Below are positions 39,757 through 51,700 of a stretch of DNA of 64,000 bases, piece after piece. The position numbers and the translations under genes are program-made. The notes under the pieces are model-generated. The model did no database searches and was not told the origin of the DNA. It was given only the letters and a program-made list of their open reading frames with translations. Position 1 is the stretch's first letter. Every line of letters begins with the position of its first letter. Source of the stretch: Siphonodentalium dalli (lineage: Eukaryota; Mollusca; Scaphopoda; Gadilida; Siphonodentaliidae). The stretch covers positions 180,773,956 to 180,837,955 of the forward strand of contig CP136063.1 in the NCBI GenBank assembly GCA_032622095.1, read 5' to 3'.

Positions 39757-42700
39757 GTGTTGAAATAAATGGTAACACCTTTAAGACCTTTTGTATATTT
39801 TTTTTCTCACGAGCTTTCGTCTAACATAGACTTTATCAAGTGACAGACAAACGAGAAATCACTTGATAAAGTCTATGTTAGACGAAAGCTCGTGAGAAAA
39901 AAATATACAATAGGTCTTAAAGGTGTTACCATTTATTTCAACACAACTATCAATCAGACCTATACGGCTACACTACTTTACCTATATATATATATATATA
40001 TATATGAGAATGCATTGGCACACGGTTTTCGCAATAATTCAGGAAGCGCCAGTCATGAAAGGGTTAAACCTTTCAATACTAAATAATCATTGACGAGCAG
40101 TTTCCTTAGGATATGTTCAGATAATAAGTTCAACAAACAACAATAGTGAACTTATTATCAAAACATATCCCACCAATGAATATGAATTCTTCTGCACTAG
40201 TATTATATTTTTGTCTGCTCCTATACCCTTAACATCCATCCAAATGAATAATAGACCATTCCAATACATACTTTTATAACTAAGTGGGAGAATTCATTTA
40301 GTATAGAAAGGGTTAAAGCCTCTGCTCCCAGCTAATGTTACAAATGACACATAACACTTAAGACCTTACCCGACAAACTGGACTGACAAGAGTGAAGCCA
40401 TCAACAATTTCTTCCTTCATATATCTTTTAATGATGGAATCCAAACTACGAGGGAATAAAAAACAAAATTAGTATGAGCATTGCTGGATATAGTGTGTCT
40501 GACATTTGCAGAATGAGGTCCACAGAGGGCGAATTTAGTGATGCATCACAAAATTCACCCTCTGGTAACCTCATTCTGCTTAGGCATAAACTGCTGTGGG
40601 AGACCTAGGATCAGATTGCGGTTCCCCAGTTGCAGTTGGTAATGTTCACCCAATAATCACATCGATTATGCATTTAATCTTCTGCAAATTAGGGGATATA
40701 GAAACTGAATAAAAGGGAAAAAGTAACTAAAAACAATGTCAATTTGAGACTTTAGATACGGGACTATAAACTAATGAAAACGATTTTGCCATCGAGAGTC
40801 ACTGCATTTAATTAATATATAAGAATGATGGTGTATGTTGTCAGTTTGGATATATAATAATTGTAAAAATAATACTTTGAGCAAGATTATTCTCCATTAT
40901 TATTTGATAACCTACCGGAGTGGTTCACATCACTTTAAGCAAAACTAAATTAAGATATGAAAAAAAACAAAATAAAGCATAATTCAGGCAGTATTTTTGT
41001 GATATTAAGTTCTTCTTGTGACATAACAAATATGACAATTAAATCCATTCATCAACATCTTTTTCTCTCTATTTGCCTGCTTATCATCCCTGCATACTAT
41101 TGTGAACTGATACTCAATTGCCGCTAATTAACATTCCTATTGATGCAAAAAAATAATTTTCTGGTGAATTAAATTGTGCTTTGTTGACTCAGGGGTCCGG
41201 GGCCCCTACAATTGGGATAAAATATTGCGGTGAATGGTTGAATTGGGGAATTTTAAGGCCCCCTGCTATTTATAATTACCTTATAATCCAAGGTGAGATC
41301 AATGATTTAGAGTCAACTCCTTGCAATTGCAGCCCCATAATAAAATATGTAAAATATTTAAAGCTACCATACTAAATATATACACCACCTTCCCACAAAT
41401 GCTAATTGTTTGCAGCAGTTCAAAAATGAAATATATATATTCATACTAAGGATACACCTTCTACGGCATTCATTGAACTACACATGGCCAGTCAAACCAA
41501 ATTTCCACCGAGCAATCAATTGATATGTATCCCCAGAGTCATTTAGATTATATTTATCCATACCCTTACTATATAAACTTGGGTGGGGCTCGGTTGCTCA
41601 ATTGGTTCGGGGTACAACTCCAAGCCATTTCGCCCTCCAGTGCTGGCGATGTTTCTATCGTGGACATTGTAACTCAAAATTTCCTCCACCACTAAAACTG
41701 GCAATGTCGTGATATGGCATTAGTTGCTGAAAGTGACATTATACCCCAGTCAATCAATCAATAACTATATAAACTTGAGTTTACATTCATACCATTGGTC
41801 ATTAGATTGACAGACTTTATTCTGGTTTACAGTGGCATATTTTCATGGTAGAGAGAATTAGTGGATTGTTGTTTTGCATTAAGGGTGTTTGTTTCCCATT
41901 TGAAAAAGCTTTATGGGCATACTTTCGTCAGTTAATTAAGGTAATGTCTCATTAATGAATACAAGTTGAGACTAGATGAAACTACAAGAATGTAATTGGG
42001 AATTATTTTTAGACTAAATTTGGGAAAAATCAGATCAATCAATCTATTTTGCATATGGATGGGTCCGAATTTTGGCCCCTTGTGCTGCCTAGGATAACCC
42101 CTGAGACCTAGTAGATTGAGAAAGAAATTTAACGCTTTGATAAATGAGTATTCAATAATGAGTAGTTTCCAAAGGAAATGTTCAGATAACAAGTTCAACA
42201 AACTGCCTAAATTAATATTGGAATATTTGTTTTTACCACTGAAATTGATCTCTTCTGTGCTTGTGTTACATGTTTGTCGCTAATATTTCTGAACATACCT
42301 CAAAAGTTAATAAAAGGTCACAGACCCCACGTCCCCCAAATCGAGGTGGCTTATTTTAATTGGGATGTTGGCTTTTCTAAGAACAAAGAAGACCATGACC
42401 TTGGCCTGCGTCTTCTCAAATGTGAACCACGTACCAAATATCAAGAAATTCCATTCAAAATTGCTCAAGTTATCATCTGCTGATATATTATGATAGTCCT
42501 CCGAAATTTTTCAGGGGACAATAATAGACCATTCCATTGGATGCATTTCTGTCTGAATCGGAAATTCCACTCAAACAAGAAAGAACGGAGCCTGGAATGC
42601 TCCCAGACTGTGGGTTCTACTAACCCTCCATAAATGTTTTCAGATATTTTCTAAAATTGAAGCTCTGTTTAATTTACCTGTCAAAGTATCTGCCACCCAT

Positions 42701-45700
42701 GAAGAGTTGCCTGCCTTGCTTCTCCACTCGGAATCGCTGAACAGTCTTATCTGCCAGGAAATAGAGTGTGAAGTCACCGGGACTCTGGTCACTGGGCCGT
42801 ACCAGATAACTGCCATCACCAACTGCCAAAAAAAGCAAGCTTGACTAAGACATCAACAAGGTCATGCCAATATTATAGCCTTTTTTCCAAACTTTTGGAT
42901 AGAACAAAATAAATAGAGGGGGAAAAAATTCAGTTAAAAAATACCTATCACTGTCCAAACAATCAAACAAAATATACTTTAATTTCACCAGATTTAAAAA
43001 ACATTTTTAACCCTTTCATGAATGGAGACACCTGAAATTTTTCAAAAACCCTGTGCCAAAGCATACTCCCATAGGGAGCCTTGCATATATAAAAGAATAC
43101 ATTGGCCTGACAATATTTACCTTGACATTGTAAGCCAGTGAATTCTCTTATATATGCAAGGCTCCCTATGTGAGACTCGCATATATAAGAGAATGCACTG
43201 GCACAAGATCTTTATTGCTGCACCACTGCAGCTAACGCCGTGAAATGGGTTAAGCAAATTATTAATCTAAACAGAGATATTGTTTGAAAAAAATAGTTCA
43301 AATATTTACGTCAAGATGATCATAAACCATGCAATGACAAGTTTTCGTTTTTCACAATTTATACGGGATAAAACTTGTAAGATTGGGTTGTAAACCAGGT
43401 TATAGTAAATTGTTGTTGCTTAATAGCATGGTATGCTCTTAAATTAAATAGTTTATTTCCTAGTGACTTTCGATACGAAGGAAACTCAATTGATATTTTT
43501 TTCTTCCAATTTTTACTTCAAAATGAAAATAAAATCATGAAAATAATGTTTATATATGTTTAGAACAATTCTCAATGATTTTTTATTGATTATGTGTCGG
43601 ATGGAACATCTAGTCTAAGAATTGTTATTTTTGGTGTAGCAGTTCTTTTAGAATGAACATACTTTCCGTAAGTCTTTCAACTGCTGCATTTCTTGAAATG
43701 TTTGCATGGAAATATGGCAAGCTTTCAACTGGATCCACACCGCCATTCTGTGAAGAAAAGCAGCAAATATTAATATGTGAGCACATTCTTGGAAAAAACA
43801 AACTTTCAGCACCACCGTTCTACCATGAAGAGCAAACTAGAATAATATGAGCACATTAGTTTATCATATCGTCAGCAGAAACCAATACAACGGCATTGAT
43901 AGCAAAGAGTAACAGTGAGGTTTCAAATTACACTAAGTAGCCAGGAAAACAGTAAACCTTGTGCTGAAACAACCTATCAATAAAAGAAAGAATGACTCAT
44001 TTAATTTAGAACATGATGGAAAACTTTCTTCTGAGGCCACTCAAAAAAGATTACTTGTTTATTATGGGTTCCTGCCCTTAAATATTGTCCGCTGTGGGGA
44101 ATTTTTTTTTTTTGTATTTCCCCAAATTTAGGCCATTAATATAAACTATCTGTGTTCTCAAGCTAATTAGATCTATTTTTTGAGATAAGACAATTTATTT
44201 GTATTTTTTCCTCAAAAGTTCAAAACCTGGAAAACACACCAGAAATAAAAAAAAAAAATTATGTTCAAATCCAATATTTCTAACATAAAATATTGAGAGA
44301 AAAAAAAATTCCAATCAACATATTTATCAAAGATTAATTAGAGAAATATTAAGATATTGGAATTTTATCACTTAGTTTGTACTGGGCTTACCTGTTGCAT
44401 CATTTTTGAGTATGATATGCCCCTGTTTAGTTACTAAAGAAAATTGTATGCATCACCAGGTTGGACATGCATGATTATATTATCCGGGAAAATGTAGCCC
44501 AGCTTTGCAGCTATTGAGTTGGCTGATTTTTTAAGCTACAATTCAAATCATTTCAGAGACACAGGTATTAAATGATATTATTGAGTCTATACCCCACTCT
44601 CAATAATACTACATGTACTTCAGGCAGTGGCTATCAAGGTCTTATTCTTTCTTTGTATTTCTGCTAGTTGATATTCAAGTAAAAACAGTGCCAGCAGATC
44701 TCAGAAAAAAATTATCCCCCCACCACTGTTGTTACGGCTTATGTAATGTTCAGTGACAATATAAAATGTGGCAAATTTCACATGGAAGGTGTAACTTGGA
44801 TGCCCTCTCCTAAGCCAAAAACAAACAGAAACAAAATAAAATTTATGGATTAGTTATTGCCGGGACGTGAAATTAACTGTGGATACTGTTATAAATTATA
44901 TATGCAGCAGCATTCTGTTTGTGTCTGTGGCCCCATTAAGGAGTTCCAGGAACCAATTCTGGCCACATATACTCCAAAGCAAATGCACCCACAAAATCCA
45001 CTCCTGCCCTTGTTCCATAAAATCCTATGATAAACAAGTAATTTTGTTGAACGACCTAAAAATGCACACCAGTAAACACAAAGGATATTTGCCGAACAGG
45101 ACACAGGTTATTTTTGAGATTCATATAGAACTCAACACTCCCATATAACTCTTGCATTAAATTCCATAAGCATTTGTAATAAATCAGGCTATTGTGACCA
45201 CAGTTAGTTATAATGATCCAAAAGTACAGAGTAAGCTTAAATGTATATTAAAGCATGCAGGGTGAATAAACCACCCTTATCTACCAAGAATTTCCTGTAT
45301 GGGGAAACTATTGTAAAGATTAGCCACTTGTAAAAGTATTTTCAAATAATAAGCTATCTGCTCTGATTTTGTTGCAACTTGTTGATTACTCACCTACTGT
45401 AAAAACACATGTTTTCGTGGGGATCAAATTATGCAAGATTTTTGTGGTTGTGCTTAGAATTTAATATCCACTCGAAATAAGTTCATCAGTAACATTTTAG
45501 ACCTTAAACTACTCCATGTGGTTGGCAATTTTGGCCACTACATGTGTATTGTGTGGGTGGTATATATTCTATGTAAAATGTTCATTAAACTAACTTATGG
45601 GCAATATATTAATGCAAATCTAAACAGCAAACAGAGATTAAATATGGTAAATAAATACCAAAAGTCTAAAATAATTGCTTTTTGGTCCTGGTCGAAGTAA

Positions 45701-48700
45701 AACGGTGGTTGTAGTGGTCACATCAAGAAAGGGTTAAGGGAACTGCACACTACAGTAATGCCCTAAATAATCGACACCTTAACCACAGCAGAATTGTGGG
45801 TAATTTTTCAGGATTTAGTCGGAAATATGGCTTGTTGCCATTCATCGGTAAGCTCTCACTGCAGAAGATGAGGCCTAATCAGAATGAGGTCACCAGAGGG
45901 TAAATTTGGTGATGCTAGCTCACTGTGAATGGTTTCTCCCATTCAGTTAAAAATAATCTACATTGGAATGGTATATTATACATTTGGAGGGATGTTCAGA
46001 TAATAAAATCAGACAGGGGGAAGGATAATAGAAGCGCAGAAGGATACCTGTATATCCATTGGAGGGAAATGTTCAGATGATAAACTTAATATTTATTATA
46101 GAAAGGGTTAACCCTTTCAAGACAGGAGCAGTGCCAGTACATTCTCTGATATATGTGAGTCTCCCATAGGGAGCCTAGCATATATAAGAGAATGTACTGG
46201 CTTACAAGGTCAATGTAAATATTGTTAGGCCAATATATTCTGTTATATATGAAAGGATCCCAGTCATAGGGACCCTATGGGAGACTCACAGTCCATATAT
46301 AATAGAATGCATTGGCACAGGGTTTTTTGCAAAATTTCAGGAATCTCCAGTCATGGAACGGTTAAATAAGAAACTAGTTTATAATTACCATGTCCTCCAC
46401 CAGCTCTGCATTGACGAGGCCACTCTCGTTACTCCGCTGACAGTTCACCCACATCCAGCCATCCCCCATCTCATTAATTACTGTAAAAACGTCCCCGCTC
46501 TCAAAGCTGAAATGAAATTGGTGTCAGATGAGTTCATAAACAGTAATGCCCTAAATAATCGACTCCTTAACCACAGCAGAATTATGGGTAATTTTTCAGA
46601 ATTTAGTCGGAAATATGGCTTGTTGCCATTCATCGGAAAGCTCTCTGTGAGAGTCGATTATTTAGGGCATGACTATATACATGTATATGCTTTATTCTGA
46701 TCCAAGATGTCATAATTATACGGATAGTCAGAAAATATAGTTTTTATACAAGAGTGACAGCATGAAACAAAGAAGGGAAAACATATATACAATATATGTA
46801 TATACAGGGACCACCAGTTTTTACATGCAGCCAGGTGACTTCTATTATAGATACGGATCATCACGTATTTTAAAATATGTTTAAAGGCACACACACAGTA
46901 CATAACATATAAGGCGGCTAGCCCACATGTATATCCCCTGAATAAAGCCAAAAAAAGAGGGTTTTGATCTCAGGCATTGCAATATAAAAAAAATTACCCG
47001 TGTTGGACCATTTTATTTCGATTTTTGGATTTCACAGTAGTTGTAAACCGGTAACATGAAAATAGGAAACTGTCACATGGAAATTAGCCATGTTTCAAAT
47101 ATTGAATAGAAGCTAAATACAATGGTGTATGTGTGGGTATTCAACAAAAGACCATAGGCAACAATAACCATCAGGTATTTGTTGTTCCAAACCCCCAAGT
47201 TTATAGGTCAAAAGTGTTGAAATATTTCGATAAAAGATCAGCAGGAAGTTGGATATTGACCTGACATTTTCACAGCAAGTAAGTAACCCTGCAAGATAGA
47301 GTTTTCCCCTTGCTACACTATTGTGATTGAAGGTACACAAACCGGAGCGCAATACAGTTTGACAAGCGGTGTATATTGGCCATGTTTATGATGTTCATTT
47401 GAAGTTTTATTGGCTATCATCCATTGCGGTACATATACATATAGTTTGGAAGATCACTTTATATTTTCGTTTCGAATGTATTTACGTCCGTATTTTTATA
47501 TGAATCGGATATGTAGTCTGCGTGGTGTTAAAAATGATTGTGACGATAATAAAATCATATCAATATATATATCATTCTAGGTAATGCCTATATGATGTAT
47601 GGGTAGTACAATGTCATAATTTGTCATTCTTTATATCAGACTAAATTAGTTTATATCCATTACAAAGTTCTCTGGACATGGGAAGGTATAATAACCCATG
47701 TTTACTATGCCAGTCTATGGGCAGAAAAAAAATAAAAATAAAACCATTGCTCCCGCATTGATTTGTTTTTAAAATTGCCTGACAATCAAATATCTGTTTT
47801 TGTTTGACCAAAGATGACTTTATTTGACTGGTGTCTTTTGTAGAAATGAAAAATTAGATTTTTGGAACAATCAGTGAATCAAACTTTGCGTCCAACTTGT
47901 CTATGTTGCTAACATAATTGATTAGATAACAGAATAATTAACACTCCTAGTTTTATTTGATTAGATATCAGAATAACGAGTAAATTCTAACGGTATGAAG
48001 TTAACATCCAGAAACCAATATAATCGGGAAATTCCAAGTCAAAAGGCTTGGGCCATAACCCCAGTAAATTAGGTCACTTGCATTCTTTTGGAGTGAGACA
48101 AACTGGCATGAAAACCATTCACATATTTCCCCACTATAGTCTGTCCCATCCCAGTATTAGGCCAAAATTAAATATATGTGTGTTTGGACATAAAATTTTA
48201 GAATTTAAAACACTCATGTTCTATGTCTTATATATCTATGCATTTCATTTAAATGGATACATTATTGAATTTATGAGTTCATGGGGTTCATGATTCTAGG
48301 TAACAAGGTATTTTCCAGTCTAATTTAACTACAAGCCAGCTAGTCCCCTGCAAATAGTAGATTGTTTTATCGAAAAATTTGAAAACGAATTGAATATTGA
48401 ATCGAATATTTCATAACCTCAGTCACCGACATTATAAGATAAAGATAAATGTTTCCCCGTTTTCATCTGTATGTCATAATTATCTATCAATTAAAATTCG
48501 TTGACATCATTTTTGTGAACGTTGGGTAAACAATTAAACACATAATTTCTTCAAAATATAACAAACAATTTGGAAAATACCATTTTGTCAACTTTCTTGC
48601 TCCGTAAATAAAACTTCTGAAATTGAATGACATCACTAATGGGAATTCCACAACTGATGATTGAAAATGCGGAATAGGAGATGGAACATTGTAGAATTAC

Positions 48701-51700
48701 GCTATCATGACTGTCTCAAAAATAAATTTTGCCTTTGATTGAAGGGATTTGACCTGCAATTTCGCGATTGACTTTACAACCGTCACTGCAAGTCAAAACT
48801 GAGCAAACACAATCAAATAATGAAAAGAAATATAAATAATATAGGGAATGTGCTGTCACATGACCTACTGTGAAGTACATGTATCTTTCCATATCTAATT
48901 GATTGTCCTCAAAATAAATTATAAACTGTTACATTCACGGTCGCGAAACAATAGGGTTAGAAGGTTTAAAGTTAAAAATGGTAAAATTTGAAGGAATACT
49001 TACGAGTGTATCTACTTTTTATACTTCGCGGTAGGCCTAGTTGTGAATATTCAAATATTACTGATAAATGCTTTACGTTTGCATTGACTGTTTTGATGTA
49101 TTCAAAAATAATATTTGTTGTTTCAAAGTTGATTCGAAGGCCAGCATATAAATCGAGGGTCAGAATACCCGTCATAGAATTTATATTTCCCGAACCGTGG
49201 GATTCCAAATCAGTAGCGCCAATAAGAACTCATTATTTGTAGCTCAAAAATAAAAATAAAAGTGTCCAATTGAAATGATTAACCTAACGTGATGGGAAGT
49301 AAATTTGTGGAAGAGTACACGCTTCCAAGAAATGACATTTCAATGAGACAATGATAGACTCAGTATGACGGAGTGTATATTTACACAGACTTGGTATTTT
49401 GCAAAATAGAATGAAATATAAAAATAAAATGAAAATCCTAATTTAATTTGAACCCATTACCAGAAACATGGATTCATTGTATTTTGGCCTAACAGAACAT
49501 ATGTTATGTATTTACATTCCGGTGGTTTATATGAACCTCAACTGCACCCATTGAAAGGAAATACCAAGTTTTCAAGGAGACATAGGTACAATCGTTACTT
49601 GATGTATTGTACACCATTTAATAGGCCTGAATGACCCAAAACTTTTGATTTTGGAATAATAATTTAAATACGCAATGAAGTTGTTTTATTTAATTTTTGT
49701 TCTTTGAAGTCTCATGTGATGAAAAAAATGAAATTGCCAATGACACTGTAGCTCAACTTGAAGAGGTGATAATGTCATACATTGCAGTGAATGGAGCGAT
49801 AAGGAATTCAAAAAGTTAAATAATACTAAGGGCCACCCCGGAGAGCCATGTGAACTTTGGGATCAATCGGATGAAAAATGTTGGTTGTAGGGCAAGCCAA
49901 AGGATTCAGTGATGCAAAGAGTAAAATCCAAGATAGCTGCCGGAGACCATGTTTTTATTAGAAAATGGTTTAAATTTCATAGCTCCCATCTACAGGTGAT
50001 CCTAAACATGCCTGTAAATTCTTAAAAAAAATTCTAATAAATGTGGACTGCAGGGTGTGCCCTATGCATTCTAATTTGAAATCCAAGATGGATGCCGGTG
50101 GCCATGTTTTTTAACAAATTTCAGAAAAACAATAGATGGCTCACACCTAGAGATCACCCCGAAATTCCTTCTGATGTTTGGCGACTATCGGATGAGGGCT
50201 GTGGCCTGTAGGGTGTGCCAAAAGATTTAGTCAAGCAAAGAGTAAAATCCAAGCTGGCTGCCAGTGGTCGTTCGACCATGTTTTCATTGATAATTGTTCA
50301 AATACAATAGCTCCTATCTGGAGGTGATCCTAAACATGCCTGTAAATTTTCAAAACATTTCTCCAACAAATGTGGGTTACAGGGTGTGCGGATGGATTTA
50401 AATGTAAAATTCAAGATGGCTGCTGATGGCCATGTTTTTAAATAACTTTTTTTTATTGATGGCTCCCATCTAGAGGCCACCCCAAAGATCCATATGAAGT
50501 TTGGTGATGATCAGATGAGGCATGTGGTCTGTAGGGTGTGCCGAAGGATTTACAAATACTCTTCCCCCATGTTGATTCATCAACATGCCAAAGATAAATC
50601 AACTGAAGATGACCAAGATATAGAGCTTCAAAGTTGTTAAGGACAGACAGACAGACTCACGGATTGATGGAGCCCATTTCTAAGTAGAAATAAGTCGAAA
50701 ATGAGGTGTAATATTACGAAAAACAGTCTGAGCCAATCCCTAGCCACATCATGTAGAGAGGGTATTGTGAGAAGCATGTCTACCAAAAATTATTGAAATC
50801 GGTTCATATTTGTTAAAGTTATTAATTCGGACAGAATTTTCTAAGTCAAAATAAGTTGAATAAGAGGCGTAACTTGAAAAAACAAAGTCGGACCGAACCG
50901 CAATTAGCATCATGCGGAAAGACCGTCCTAAGGAGATTGCATACAAAAAATTATTGAAATCGGTTCATAGTTGTTCGAGTTATGAGGTCGGACGGACGGA
51001 CAAACGGACGGACGAAGCGTGATGGATGGACGGACGGACGCAGTCAATCCAGTATACCCCCCCATATTCTTCGAAAGTGGGGGTATAATAACAAGACAGT
51101 TGAAATCTAAGTCAAAATGATGGCATAAATAAGTCAAATTTCACCAATCAGAGACAATGTTATTTTTTTAACTTGACCTGCATCTTCTCAAATGTGAACC
51201 ACGGGCTCCTTATCGGAGATTCGCATCTATATATGAGAATGCATTGTTACAGGGTTTTCATAAAATTTCAGGAAGCTCTAGTCATGGAAGGGATAAGTAC
51301 CTGAGTTCATCAGTTTCTGGCATCTTCCTATAAGGTAGAACAGCCACAACTTTCCTCATGTCATCAACAGGCTGCAAAATAAAATTTCCACAAACAAACA
51401 AATATTTTAACATATAAACAAGCCTTGATATAGTGTGTCTGTCATTTGCAGATTGAGGTCCCAAGAGGGTGAATTTAATGACGCTATCCCATACAGTGGG
51501 CTAGCTTCACCAAATTCACACTCTGGGAACCTCATTCTGCTGAGGCCTCAACTGCTATGGGAGACCTAGGATCAGATTGAAGTTCCCCAGTTGAAGCTGG
51601 TGATGTTCACCCATTAATCACCATGTTATCTTCAGCAAATTTGAAATTGTACAGGGACATAAAAGTGACAAAAAGGATGAAAGAATTATAAAATATTCCC

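Noticed and set aside
39552-40086. Plus-strand frames with YIYIYIYIY runs
   Set aside because: Translation of TA microsatellites and the palindrome.
42640-42822. Minus-strand frame starting MVMAVIWYGPVTRV
   Set aside because: It is an out-of-frame reading of the second-SH2 exon. The correct frame gives SYLVRPSDQSPGDFTLYF.
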